Assembly: GCA_028292485.1 (NCBI GenBank) | Contig: JAQGMG010000050.1 | Span: 1 to 57,169, forward strand | Length of the DNA stretch: 57,169 nt | Source: Rhodocyclales bacterium | Lineage (GTDB): Bacteria; Pseudomonadota; Gammaproteobacteria; Burkholderiales; Rhodocyclaceae | Direction of reading: 5' to 3' | Part shown: one piece after another, positions 17,066 through 25,397 of the stretch | How positions within the stretch are numbered: the stretch's first letter is position 1 | How the letters are laid out: every line of letters begins with the position of its first letter | Made by a program: the position numbers and the translations under genes | The notes under the pieces: model-generated | Seen by the model: the letters and a program-made list of their open reading frames with translations, nothing else | What the model was told of the DNA's origin: nothing | Database searches by the model: none

Positions 17066-18454
17066 TCAATCGGTGATGTTTATCGGCTCGTCCTCTTCGC
17101 GACTGCCGCGAATCACGGAACCATATTCTTCCAGGCGGTTGTAAAGCGTCTTCAGGCTGATGCCGAGAATCTCGGCAGCGCGTTTCTTGACACCACCACA
17201 TTGCTCGAGCGTTGCCAGAATAAGCTGCCGGTCAGTCTCGGCCAGCGAGGTGCCGACAGGTATGACCACGTTGGAGCCGGTGGGCGGTTTGGCTGACGAT
17301 ATCTGCAGCGGCACGCTGGAAGTTTCGACGAGCTTGTCATCGGCCATGATGTAAGCGCGCTGCACATAATTGCGCAGCTCGCGCACATTACCCGGCCAGC
17401 CATGTGCCGACAGCACATCGATAGCACCGGGAACGAAAGCCTTGCTGGTGCTATGCGTTTCGTTGAGCTGATCGAGGAAGCTCAGTGCCAGCAATTCCAC
17501 ATCCTTGCCGCGCTCACGCAACGGCGGCAACTGCAACGGGAATACATTGAGGCGGTGATACAGGTCGGCGCGCAACTTGCCTTCGGCTACGGCCTCTTCC
17601 GGATTGCGGTTGGTCGCGGCAACCACGCGCACGTCGGTCGCAATTTCCTTGTTCGTACCGACACGCATGAAGTAGCCGCTTTCCAGCACCCGCAACAACT
17701 TCACCTGTAACTCGATTGGCATTTCGGTGATTTCGTCGAGGAAGATGGTGCCGCCGTCGGCGCGCTCGAAATAGCCGCGATGTTGACGATCCGCGCCAGT
17801 AAAGCTGCCGCGTTCGTGACCGAACATCTCGCTCTCGATGAGGTTCGGCGAAATCGCCCCGCAATTGACCGGCAGAAAGGCCTGCTTGCGACGCAGGCTG
17901 AGGTCATGGATGGATTGGGCCGCCAGTTCCTTACCGGTGCCGCTCTCGCCGACGAGCAGGACCGTAGCCTCGGTCGGCGCAACACGGTTGATCTGGTCAT
18001 AGAGCTGCTGCATCGCCGGTGAATTACCCAGCATGCGGCCGAACTTGCCATAGCGGCGCAGCTCGCCGCGCAACTGGCCGATTTCCGCCTTGAGATCGCC
18101 CGTGCGCGGCACGCGCGCCAGGATCACCTTCAGGCGCTGGATATTGACCGGCTTGACGAGGTAATCGGCCGCACCCTGGCGCAGCGCATCCACTGCCGTA
18201 TCGACAGACGCAAAGCCCGTCATCACGATCAGCTCTACCTGCGCATTCGGGTCGAACTCCTTGAACAAGTCCATGCCGGTGCCATCGGGCAGCTTCAGAT
18301 CAGTCAGCACGACGTCAGGCGTTTGCCGCACCAGGCTGATACGGGCCTCACGCAGATCCTTTGCAAGGTCAATCGTGAAACCTTCGGCCTCGATCAGCGC
18401 AGCCAGCGCCGAACGCGTGTTTTCATCGTCATCAACTATCAGTGCTCTAGGCAT
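17066..18454 (-). CDS. NtrC-family sigma-54-dependent response regulator
   Basis: 462 residues: receiver domain (Asp52 in DVVLTDLKLPDGTG, Lys101), central AAA+ domain (Walker A GESGTGKE at 169-176, GSFTGA loop at 216-221 in place of GAFTGA, Walker B GGTIFLDEITEM), and a C-terminal Fis-type helix-turn-helix (AAEILGISLKTLYNRLEEYG). It binds upstream of -24/-12 promoters and uses ATP to open the RNA polymerase-sigma-54 complex when phosphorylated. No kinase gene is adjacent; the PAS kinase at 13474 is the nearest. With the RpoN paralogue at 26458 and the second activator at 20173 it could form a local sigma-54 circuit. Confidence 0.92.
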   Translation of the reverse strand: MPRALIVDDDENTRSALAALIEAEGFTIDLAKDLREARISLVRQTPDVVLTDLKLPDGTGMDLFKEFDPNAQVELIVMTGFASVDTAVDALRQGAADYLVKPVNIQRLKVILARVPRTGDLKAEIGQLRGELRRYGKFGRMLGNSPAMQQLYDQINRVAPTEATVLLVGESGTGKELAAQSIHDLSLRRKQAFLPVNCGAISPNLIESEMFGHERGSFTGADRQHRGYFERADGGTIFLDEITEMPIELQVKLLRVLESGYFMRVGTNKEIATDVRVVAATNRNPEEAVAEGKLRADLYHRLNVFPLQLPPLRERGKDVELLALSFLDQLNETHSTSKAFVPGAIDVLSAHGWPGNVRELRNYVQRAYIMADDKLVETSSVPLQISSAKPPTGSNVVIPVGTSLAETDRQLILATLEQCGGVKKRAAEILGISLKTLYNRLEEYGSVIRGSREEDEPINITD

Positions 18455-18605
18455 GTTTTAAAAACCGCGAAAAAACTTCGGAAAATCGGAACTTCGGAAA
18501 ATCGGGTCTTGTCAGCCCGCCTCGACTTGCATCAAATTTCTTTCAGCCAGATCAACCCGGCCAGCAATCTTGGCCAGTGATCCTGCCGCATCAACGGTCA
18601 CTGCC

Positions 18606-18899
18606 CTATGCGCGGCCACGACCAATATTCTTTATAACCCGCCACAGCAGCATCGCTTGACCAATGTGCAGCACGGCAGGCTGCAAACGAAAAAGAAACG
18701 CGGCTACCGGGAGTGCAGTGGACATGGCAGCAGATGCGAATGCCAGGCCAAGAAGCAGGCGGCGCTGGAATCTGAACATACCGTTCGCCGGCGATACCAC
18801 GTTGCCCGCCAGCATGACTATCTGCCCCCGTTCGTCCGCAACTCGTCTGATCGTCTGCTCCCTGCGCCTTTCCAGGTCTTTGAGGCGGGTACGCATCAT
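18606..18899 (-). CDS. YqjK-like small membrane protein
   Basis: 97 residues from ATG 18899, chosen because AAGGA lies seven bases upstream; an earlier GTG at 18914 is possible. A basic helical N-terminus (RTRLKDLERRREQTIRRVAD) is followed by a hydrophobic helix (LLLGLAFASAAMSTALPVAA) and a second weaker hydrophobic stretch. Position after DUF883 and YqjE-like genes reproduces the E. coli yqjD-yqjE-yqjK order. Role unknown; in E. coli YqjD is a stationary-phase inner membrane protein that associates with ribosomes. Confidence 0.6.
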   Translation of the reverse strand: MMRTRLKDLERRREQTIRRVADERGQIVMLAGNVVSPANGMFRFQRRLLLGLAFASAAMSTALPVAAFLFRLQPAVLHIGQAMLLWRVIKNIGRGRA

Positions 18900-18920
18900 C
18901 GACGCATCCTTCACAACGCA

Positions 18921-19388
18921 TCACCCATTATCCAGCGCCTCGACATCGCGCCCCAGCTCGGCGGCACTTGCCGAGAAAAGCACCGAAGGTACCCGCATGC
19001 GATGCACAAGGAACGCAGCGGCAATAATTGTCAGCATAAACGCCCCTGCCATCAGCCAGGCAACGGCGAGCAACCTGTATGGCGTATCCCAGTAGCGCGC
19101 CACGATATACAACACGCCCAGACAAAGCGTCATGAACGCAAAGCAACCCGTCAACGCACCTGCGATCAGACTGCGTATCAGACGCGATTTCTCGATCGCG
19201 AGTTCAATGCCCAGCAGTTCAAGCCGGGTGCGCACATGCAACAAGAGTGTCGCAAGCAACTGCTTCGAGTTGCCAATCAGATCGGAGGGTGTCGTACCCG
19301 CTGCGGCTGTGTCGCCGCTTGCGTCAGCCGACGTATCTGCTGCGCCCCTGGCGAGCCTGAACCATCGCCCGAAGATGTGCGCACCCAT
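18921..19388 (-). CDS. YqjE-like (phage-holin-superfamily) membrane protein
   Basis: 155 residues from ATG 19388. N-terminal soluble segment, then an amphipathic region (LELLGIELAIEKSRLIRSLI) and two membrane helices (ALTGCFAFMTLCLGVLYIVA and AVAWLMAGAFMLTIIAAAFL) joined by a short loop. This is the YqjE/holin-III-like family; despite the name it is a chromosomal stress protein, not a phage gene. The start lies 20 bases after the DUF883 stop, so the two form one operon. Confidence 0.8.
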   Translation of the reverse strand: MGAHIFGRWFRLARGAADTSADASGDTAAAGTTPSDLIGNSKQLLATLLLHVRTRLELLGIELAIEKSRLIRSLIAGALTGCFAFMTLCLGVLYIVARYWDTPYRLLAVAWLMAGAFMLTIIAAAFLVHRMRVPSVLFSASAAELGRDVEALDNG

Positions 19389-19408
19389 TTGCAGGACGCC
19401 CTTACTTT

Positions 19409-19729
19409 CTAGCGCCGCGCCAGCAGCGCGCCGATTACAACCCCTGTTGCGACAGCGATACCGACCGCCTGCCAAGGTTTGTCGCGCACATAACTGTCGG
19501 TCGAGCTGCTGATCATTCGATACGTCTCGGCGGCGCTCTCTTCATACGAGCTTGCCACGTCCTTCAAGCGATCGACCTGGCCAACGAGTCTGGCACGCAC
19601 GGCATCGGCGCCTTCGCCGGAATAACTTGCGGCCGAGCGCAGCAGATCTTCGGCGCCCTGAATGATTTCGCGAACGCCTTGGGCAAGTTTTTCCTTACCA
19701 TCAGCCAGTTGTTGAGCGGCGTCAGTCAT
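19409..19729 (-). CDS. YqjD/ElaB-like DUF883 protein
   Basis: 106 residues from ATG 19729 (GGAG upstream). Long amphipathic coiled helix, then the family-typical tail YVRDKPWQAVGIAVATGVVIGALLARR, a glycine-rich C-terminal membrane anchor. E. coli YqjD, ElaB and YgaM are RpoS-controlled tail-anchored proteins that bind ribosomes in stationary phase. First gene of the yqjDEK-like operon; a -24/-12 element about 90 bases upstream suggests sigma-54 control here. Confidence 0.88.
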   Translation of the reverse strand: MTDAAQQLADGKEKLAQGVREIIQGAEDLLRSAASYSGEGADAVRARLVGQVDRLKDVASSYEESAAETYRMISSSTDSYVRDKPWQAVGIAVATGVVIGALLARR

Positions 19730-20172
19730 ATGAAACTCCAGTTCTTTTTTCGTACTGCGTGTGGGGAATGCAAGCAAGCAGGTGCCTTGCTGCACAATCC
19801 GGGTGAATGGCCTATTGCGAATTCCATGCCATTTTTGACAATTCGTATCAGATCAAATACTTATACCCGATATCGAGCCAAACACCCGCCTTGACGGTGT
19901 TACCAACAGGTAATATTTACACATCTGGATGTAAAGCGGGCAGCGGCACTTTTCACGGTCCATCCGCTGCTACAGAAAGACAGCTTGTCGACGCGAACTC
20001 TCGCTGCAAATGGGGTAGCATTGATCCGCAAGAAAGCTACGCCCCGCAGTGAAATGCATATGTCATTGCCCTGCTGCGGTGTGATTTTCAGCGCAACTTT
20101 CAGCGGAGTTGCACGTATCGAACTTCGCGTCTCCAGCTGTCTGCAATCCCTCCTGGACGAGGATGTTTAGTC
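19730..20172. other. 443-base divergent intergenic region
   Basis: Lies between the divergent yqjD-like and receiver-less activator genes. It holds the sigma-54 element at 19817-19831 and otherwise no gene or clear hairpin. No -24/-12 element was found facing the activator gene. Confidence 0.5.
19817..19831 (-). promoter_or_regulatory. Sigma-54 promoter candidate for yqjD-like operon
   Basis: Reads TGGCATG-GAAT-TCGC on the minus strand; two changes from TGGCACG-N4-TTGC, correct spacing. Start near 19805, about 76 bases before the DUF883 gene. Confidence 0.5.
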
Positions 20173-21201
20173 ATGACCGACCTCTCAGTTTCCGCCGCCG
20201 AAACGAGCTCGAACAATGTTTCCCCGCCCGCCGCCAAAGCCGCATCCACCTGGAAAGACGGCTTCGGCGTATTGCTCGGTCGCTCGCAGGCCATGCAGGA
20301 TCTCTACCATCAGATCGAACGCGTTGCGCAGACCGATGCATCCGTATTGATCATTGGCGAGAGCGGTACCGGCAAGGAGTTGATCGCCAAGACCTTCCAC
20401 GAACGTAGCCCGCGCAGCAGCAAGCCTTTCATTCCGGTGAACTGCGGTGCCATTCCCGCAAAACTTGTGGAAGCCGAATTGTTCGGTCACGAAAAAGGCA
20501 GTTTCACCGGTGCAGTCCATCAGCATATCGGCTATTTCGAACATGCAACGCAAGGGACGATATTTCTCGATGAAGTAACCGAGATGGCCGCCGAGATGCA
20601 GGTCAAGCTCCTGCGTGTCCTGGAAACGGGGACCTTCCACCGCGTCGGCGGTTCGGAGCTCATCCGTGTCGACATGCGTGTGGTGGCCGCCACCAACCGC
20701 GACCCTTCTGCCGCAGTTGCCGATGGCATTTTCCGTGAAGATCTGCTCTATCGCCTCGCCGTGGTGCCAATTCGCGTACCACCATTGCGCGAACGCGATG
20801 ACGACGTAGAGTTGCTGGCGCTGCATTTTCTTGCAGACCTCAATCGCGCATCGCAGACAGACAAGGTTTTCTCGCGTCGCGCGCTCGACGTGGTGCGCGG
20901 TTACGCGTGGCCAGGCAATGTACGGGAGCTGCGCAATACCATTCACCGTGCATTCATTCTTGCCGACAAGAACATCGATATTGCCGATCCATACGCCATA
21001 TCGAACAGCAAGAAGACTTCGGTGAATGACGGTTTCCTGACGCTGCCGATCGGCACGCCGCTGGCCGAAGCGCAACGCGAAATCATCCTTGCCACCCTGA
21101 AACATTTCGAGGGCGACAAGCGCCAGGTTGCGCAAGCACTTGGCATAAGTCTGAAGACTTTGTATAACCGCCTGGAGATATACCAGGCAGGCGGCACCTG
21201 A
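20173..21201 (+). CDS. Receiver-less sigma-54 activator (AAA+ plus Fis HTH)
   Basis: 342 residues. A short 30-residue leader replaces the receiver domain; then AAA+ with Walker A GESGTGKE at 62-69, GSFTGA loop at 109-114, Walker B GTIFLDEVTEM, Arg-finger region YRLAVVPIRVPPLRERDDD and a C-terminal helix-turn-helix (VAQALGISLKTLYNRLEIY). The last helix is nearly identical to that of the regulator at 17066, so both may read the same upstream sites. Without a receiver the protein may be constitutively active or controlled by level or partner. No sigma-54 promoter seen in front of it. Confidence 0.92.
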   Translation: MTDLSVSAAETSSNNVSPPAAKAASTWKDGFGVLLGRSQAMQDLYHQIERVAQTDASVLIIGESGTGKELIAKTFHERSPRSSKPFIPVNCGAIPAKLVEAELFGHEKGSFTGAVHQHIGYFEHATQGTIFLDEVTEMAAEMQVKLLRVLETGTFHRVGGSELIRVDMRVVAATNRDPSAAVADGIFREDLLYRLAVVPIRVPPLRERDDDVELLALHFLADLNRASQTDKVFSRRALDVVRGYAWPGNVRELRNTIHRAFILADKNIDIADPYAISNSKKTSVNDGFLTLPIGTPLAEAQREIILATLKHFEGDKRQVAQALGISLKTLYNRLEIYQAGGT

Positions 21202-21206
21202 CATAG

Positions 21207-21316
21207 GGCGTAGGTTGGGGTGAGCGAAGCGATGCCCAACGCCTGGCGTTAATTGTGCTCCGTACCCGTTTCACAGACCGATGTTGGGCATCGCTTCGCT
21301 CACCCCAACCTACGCC
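21207..21316. repeat. Dispersed palindromic repeat family R2, copy a
   Basis: Arms GGTTGGGGTGAGCGAAGCGA/TCGCTTCGCTCACCCCAACC enclose about 50 bases. A second copy is at 30301-30416. It fills the gap between the converging activator and SDR genes and could fold into a stem in either transcript. Confidence 0.85.
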
Positions 21317-21326
21317 CATACCAACC

Positions 21327-22187
21327 TTAACCGTTGATCACTTCCCCGCCATTCGGGTGCAGCACCTGCCCGCTCATGAAGCTTGTGTCCTCTGAAGCCA
21401 GAAACACGTAGCACGGCGCCACTTCGTTGGGCTGGCCCGGGCGTTTCATTGGCGCCTTGCTGCCGAATTCCGCGACTTCATCTGCGCTGAAAGTTGCCGG
21501 GATCAGCGGCGTCCAGATCGGGCCGGGCGCGACGGCATTGACGCGGATTCCACGCTCCACGAGTTGCTGGGACAGCGAGCGCGTGAAGGCAACGATGGCG
21601 CCTTTGGACGCCGAATAATCCAGCAGCTTGGGGCTACCGCGATAGGCGGTGACCGACGTCGTATTGATGATGCTCGCGCCCTTCTGCAGATGCGGCAAGG
21701 CGGCGCGGACGAGGTAGAACATCGCAAACACATTGGTGCGGAAAGTCTCTTCCAGCTGCTTGGGTTCGATGTCCTCGATGGACTGCTGTACATGTTGTTC
21801 AGCGGCATTGTTCACAACGATGTCGATCTGGCTGAATTCCGTAAGCGTGCGCGACACGATCTCCGCAGCGAATGCCGGCGTACCTGCATCACCGCGCAAG
21901 GCCACGCAGCGCTGGCCATGCTTCTCGACCAGGCGCACGGTTTCCTGCGCATCGGTTTCTTCGTTGAGGTAGGCAATCACGACGTCGGCACCCTCGGCGG
22001 CGAATGCCACGCTGACGGCACGCCCGATGCCACTATCGCCGCCGGTAACAATCGCGATCTTTCCTTCGAGTTTCTTGCTGCCGGAAGAGATGCGTGGTTC
22101 CGATTCGGGTATCGGGTCCATCTGTGCCTGAATACCGGGCTGCTGCGCCTGATGCTGCGGTGGATTGACCTGCTGCTGTTCTGGCAT
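21327..22187 (-). CDS. SDR-family oxidoreductase (YghA/GsiB-type)
   Basis: 286 residues. A Gln/Pro-rich leader of about 30 residues precedes a classical short-chain dehydrogenase: TGGDSGIG cofactor motif at 48-55, NNAAE at 126-130, catalytic Ser178, Tyr191 and Lys195 (YSASK), and a C-terminal GQVLHPNGGEVING. The leader and the MSGQ-VLHPNGG end are typical of the stress-associated SDR group related to E. coli YghA and Bacillus YdaD/GsiB-neighbour dehydrogenases. NAD(P)-dependent, cytoplasmic; substrate unknown. Similar SDRs sit with the trehalose/glycogen region of P. aeruginosa. Confidence 0.88.
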   Translation of the reverse strand: MPEQQQVNPPQHQAQQPGIQAQMDPIPESEPRISSGSKKLEGKIAIVTGGDSGIGRAVSVAFAAEGADVVIAYLNEETDAQETVRLVEKHGQRCVALRGDAGTPAFAAEIVSRTLTEFSQIDIVVNNAAEQHVQQSIEDIEPKQLEETFRTNVFAMFYLVRAALPHLQKGASIINTTSVTAYRGSPKLLDYSASKGAIVAFTRSLSQQLVERGIRVNAVAPGPIWTPLIPATFSADEVAEFGSKAPMKRPGQPNEVAPCYVFLASEDTSFMSGQVLHPNGGEVING

Positions 22188-22232
22188 CGCGCTCTCCGCT
22201 AATTTCTCGTCATGATCTGCGCCAGCAAGGCT

Positions 22233-22427
22233 TCATTTTCCGGCGTGCGACTTTTGCTGACGGCTGACACCCGCCTTTTTCATCGAGATGGCAACCGCCT
22301 GCTTGACGGCCTTCTTTTTGCTGGCCGGGTGGCTGGCGCCGATAGCACCATCGTGTTCGTATTCATGAACCAGGGTCTTGACGTTCTTGCTGATCGTCTC
22401 GCGACTTTTTCCGCTCTTGAGTGGCAT
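22233..22427 (-). CDS. DUF6496-like basic small protein
   Basis: 64 residues from ATG 22427 (GGAG five bases upstream). Very basic: MPLKSGKSRETISKNVKTLV, then HEYEHDGAIG and a Lys-rich segment KKKAVKQAVAISMKKAG. The pattern resembles the small DUF6496 family found next to stress genes. A nucleic-acid-binding or packaging role is plausible from charge only. Separated from the SDR gene by 45 bases on the same strand. Confidence 0.65.
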   Translation of the reverse strand: MPLKSGKSRETISKNVKTLVHEYEHDGAIGASHPASKKKAVKQAVAISMKKAGVSRQQKSHAGK

Positions 22428-22476
22428 ACAAGCTCCAATCTGCATGAGTAGATGTTGAATGGATGCGAATCAGGCA

Positions 22477-22653
22477 CTAGCGCGCATGCGCAGCGCGTCG
22501 CATCGCAGCCGGATTTCTTTTTTCGGCCGGCCGGCTGGCGAGTCTCGCTTCGCTCAACCGGTCCGGACCTTCGGCACGAGGCCGGAGCAATGAAGTCTTG
22601 CCGTCCATGGATGTGGACCGAAGCTCATGCGTGGTTCTGAAGGGTGTATTCAT
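22477..22653 (-). CDS. Possible 58-residue basic peptide
   Basis: Begins MNTPFRTTHELRSTSMDGKT, with GGAG six bases before the ATG. Arg/Ala-rich end (AAMRRAAHAR). Same strand as, and between, the DUF6496-like and PRC-barrel genes, which helps. No recognised family. The Shine-Dalgarno site is the main evidence; the composition could also arise from GC-rich noncoding DNA. Confidence 0.35.
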   Translation of the reverse strand: MNTPFRTTHELRSTSMDGKTSLLRPRAEGPDRLSEARLASRPAEKRNPAAMRRAAHAR

Positions 22654-22789
22654 TGATATCTCCGTGCTCGTGCGAGCAAACCAGATAGGTGCCTGCGAGA
22701 TGCCTGCGTCATTCACGTACTGCGCCGCTACGCTCTCCGGGGTAACCGGAGAGCCGTAAACGAATGTCCCGCCTGGCCTGCGTTCGGCG

Positions 22790-23230
22790 TTATTCGTCGC
22801 CAAGGTCCCAATACGGGCGCTGACCATAGTAGTCATGAATTGAAGTGGCCCAGCTCAGGTCGGCCATTGCCGGCCAGTGGTCCTTGTCGAAGCCTGGCGC
22901 GGCCTGGATCTGTTCCTTGTCCACATCGAGGACGAAGCACTTGCGATCCGTGTCGAGCGTCAGCGCCGACCAGGGAATGGCGAAGAGCTTGTCACCCATT
23001 CCGAGAAAACCGCCGCTCGAAAGAACCGCATAGGCAATACGTCCGGCCGGGACGTCCAGCATGATGTCCTGGACCTTGCCGAGCTTTTCACCCGTGGGAT
23101 TGATCACCTCGTCGCCCTCGAGTGTGTCGGCTGCCATGATTTGTGGGCCGGGACCATCAGGGTTATAGCCTGCGCCAACGATTGCTGCACCGCGCGAAGA
23201 AGAGCTGAAGGATTGTTGGGAAATTGCCAT
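22790..23230 (-). CDS. PRC-barrel domain protein
   Basis: 146 residues from ATG 23230 (MAISQQSF), seven bases after AAGGAG; the open frame reaching 23371 is ignored. The PRC-barrel core runs about residues 30-105: ADTLEGDEVINPTGEKLGKV, then QDIMLDVPAGRIAYAVLSSG and FAIPWSALTLD. A C-terminal segment ends with a YYGQRPYWDLGDE motif. PRC-barrel proteins are small beta-barrels in RNA processing or photosynthetic complexes; this stand-alone form is common in stress gene clusters and its role is unproven. A sigma-54 element lies 113 bases upstream. Confidence 0.85.
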   Translation of the reverse strand: MAISQQSFSSSSRGAAIVGAGYNPDGPGPQIMAADTLEGDEVINPTGEKLGKVQDIMLDVPAGRIAYAVLSSGGFLGMGDKLFAIPWSALTLDTDRKCFVLDVDKEQIQAAPGFDKDHWPAMADLSWATSIHDYYGQRPYWDLGDE

Positions 23231-23342
23231 GAATATCTCCTTGTCCATATGATTTGAGTGAGCCCGGACGGCTCCGCTCGCAGCGCCTGTCCGTATTGCA
23301 GAAACGGATTGCCGGATGCGCTGTGATCGTATGAAAGGTTCA

Positions 23343-23357
23343 GCAAATTGCATTCCA
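23343..23357 (-). promoter_or_regulatory. Sigma-54 promoter candidate for PRC-barrel gene
   Basis: Reads TGGAATG-CAAT-TTGC on the minus strand: TGG and TTGC intact, exact spacing. Start near 23331, about 100 bases before the gene. Confidence 0.55.
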
Positions 23358-23513
23358 CTGACGGCAGCCACGCGTGGAACGTCCGCCGTCGTTGAAGATG
23401 ATCGTCGCCCGGTACGCCTGGTGCAGCAGGCCGCACCGGAGCAAGGATGTAAGCGCTACGCGGGCTTGTAAGTCATTGCCTGTCGGGCCAGCACGTCAGC
23501 ATCTGTCCCGCCG

Positions 23514-24683
23514 TTACAGCCAGTATGAAAACAGCAAGGAGACCTGTTCGCGCAGGACGAATGTCCAGCTGCGCTGCTGCCACTCATAGAGCAGCACCGG
23601 CACCGACGCCTTGCGATCGTTTGCGAACAGGGTTTCCATTTGCCCGCCGAAAGAAGGCCCAAGGACGACGGCATTGAGCTCATGGTTGAGAACGAAGCTG
23701 CGCCAGTCCAGGTTGCTTGACCCCACCGTTGCCCACACGCCGTCGATCACTGCTGTCTTGGCATGCAGCAATGCATCACGGCGCTCGTAGATGCGGATTC
23801 CCGATTTCAAAAGCTCGGTGTAGTGCGCACGGCCGGCATGAAACACCATCCAGAAATCGCTGAATCCAGGCAGGACCAGCTCGACATCAACGCCGCGTTG
23901 GCCAGCGTCTTTCAACGCGTCGAGAAAATCACGATTCGGCACAAAATATGCCATTGTGATGTGCACGGAGTATTGTGCGCGATTGATTGCGCCGAGCAAT
24001 GTCCAGTAGATCGCGCTGCCTTCATCGGGGCTTGTGGCGACGATGCGTACCAGATCCTTGCCTGGCGCCGGGCTGCCACGATTCTGTGCGGAGGCTGTCA
24101 GCCTGGCTGCAGCGGCAAGCTCGGGGCCACCCTGCTCTGCCCAGCCCGACAGGAACTCGCGTTGCAGATCCATCGCGGCCGGACCACGAATGCGTACGTG
24201 CGTGTCACGCCACGGCGCATCCTTGTCTGCCAGCTGGGCGCGGCGCGCGCCGCTGCGACCGGGGCGCGAGGAATACACTTCGCTGAGGTTGAGACCTCCG
24301 GTAAAACCAACGTTGCCATCTACCACCAGCACCTTGCGATGATCGCGCTCGTTCAGCGTCCACCCGAATCCCGACTTGACCGGGTTGAGTGAATTGAAAT
24401 GCACGACAAGTATGCCGGCCTCGCGCAAGGTGTCGAAATATGCATCGGGCGTACTCATGGAGCCCAGCGAATCGACCATCAATGCAACGGTCACGCCGGC
24501 CTTGCTGCGCTCGATCAGCGCTTGCCCGAAGCGCGCGCCGACGGCATCGTTGTCGAGAATGTAGCTCTCGAGGAGGATGAGGCTGCGCGCCTTGCTGATG
24601 GCATCGAGCATGGCCTCGTAGGTCGCGGGGCCATCGCTCAGCAGTGAAACATCGTTGCCCGCCACCAGCGACGAGCCAGACAC
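23514..24683 (-). CDS. Cardiolipin synthase-like phospholipase D family protein
   Basis: 389 residues from GTG 24683. Two HKD motifs: His115-Lys117-Asp122 (DHRKVLVVDG) and His307-Lys309-Asp314 (LHAKTAVIDG), each followed by a GG/GS-N motif (GGLNLSE, GSSNLDWRS). This fits bacterial cardiolipin synthases that act at the inner membrane, of the ClsB-like sort without N-terminal membrane helices. The start is doubtful: the frame stays open upstream through about 24920 and reads like protein (WLSEKQSLSVLQRIG) but has no ATG/GTG/TTG before 24683, so an unusual start (CTG) or a longer N-terminus is possible. The C-terminus ends QVSLLFSYWL. It follows the BON gene on the same strand. Confidence 0.82.
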   Translation of the reverse strand: MSGSSLVAGNDVSLLSDGPATYEAMLDAISKARSLILLESYILDNDAVGARFGQALIERSKAGVTVALMVDSLGSMSTPDAYFDTLREAGILVVHFNSLNPVKSGFGWTLNERDHRKVLVVDGNVGFTGGLNLSEVYSSRPGRSGARRAQLADKDAPWRDTHVRIRGPAAMDLQREFLSGWAEQGGPELAAAARLTASAQNRGSPAPGKDLVRIVATSPDEGSAIYWTLLGAINRAQYSVHITMAYFVPNRDFLDALKDAGQRGVDVELVLPGFSDFWMVFHAGRAHYTELLKSGIRIYERRDALLHAKTAVIDGVWATVGSSNLDWRSFVLNHELNAVVLGPSFGGQMETLFANDRKASVPVLLYEWQQRSWTFVLREQVSLLFSYWL

Positions 24684-24895
24684 CTGTTCTTCTACGAGGA
24701 GTTGATCCGTCGAAACGGCGGACGGTTCGCCATTGCTTCCAATACGTTGTAATACGGACAGACTCTGCTTTTCGCTGAGCCATCCTTTTCTTGAGCGGAT
24801 AAGCGGCCAGTCACGCGCTGGATCGGTGGGCTGATTGCCCTCGTTCGCAGACTCCGTGACTTGCCCGGCCGCAGCTGAAGTGCTGCTCTCCTGAT

Positions 24896-25255
24896 TCAGG
24901 GCGTCTTCAGCTGCAATTCGTTTTTTACTGACTGCACTCCTTCGACCGAAGTCGCTATGGCTTCGGCCTTCCTGCGTTCGCGTGCGCTATCGACGTTGCC
25001 GCTGAGTTCGACAACACCGTTGCGGGTGATCACCTTGATGTCGCGTGCCTTGGTCGCCGCGTCGGCGATCAGCTTTGCCTTGACGCTCGTTGTTATGGCG
25101 ACGTCATCAACGAACTGGCCGGCGGTGCCTGCCGCGCGCGTCAGTTTCGCACCTGCTTCGCGCGGCGTCGTGTCGATTGCATCGGCAGCGTGCGACACGG
25201 GTGAAACGACAAGCGTTGCTGCCGCCAGCAGCGTGGCCAGCGATATTATTTTCAT
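24896..25255 (-). CDS. Periplasmic BON-domain protein (OsmY-like)
   Basis: 119 residues. Sec signal (MKIISLATLLAAATLVVSPV, cleavage after SHA), then a single BON domain: DDVAITTSVKAKLIADAATK, IKVITRNGVVELSGNVDSAR, EGVQSVKNELQLK. BON domains bind membranes or phospholipids; OsmY is the osmotically induced example. GGAGAAG precedes the ATG. Its end abuts the open frame of the cardiolipin synthase-like gene, so the two probably share a transcript. Confidence 0.9.
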   Translation of the reverse strand: MKIISLATLLAAATLVVSPVSHAADAIDTTPREAGAKLTRAAGTAGQFVDDVAITTSVKAKLIADAATKARDIKVITRNGVVELSGNVDSARERRKAEAIATSVEGVQSVKNELQLKTP

Positions 25256-25397
25256 GATCTTCTCCGGGTGGACAATTCAAACATGAGCATCAATGCCTCA
25301 TGACAACCTGTTTTGCATACTTCTTGTTCAATACTTTTTTCGCCATGTGTCTTCGCCATTTTTCTCCGCCATATTTCTTTCTGAAGAAGCGTTTCTC

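Noticed and set aside
18921-19388. Prophage remnant from the holin-like protein
   Set aside because: No other phage genes; gene order matches chromosomal yqjDEK.
18570-19412. 280-codon plus-strand frame
   Set aside because: Antisense to YqjE/YqjK-like genes with clear membrane helices; Arg/His/Cys-rich noise.
19774-19786. GGCACCTGCTTGC near the yqjD-like gene as sigma-54 promoter
   Set aside because: Spacing between GG and GC is nine, not ten; sigma-54 does not tolerate this well. The element at 19817 is better.
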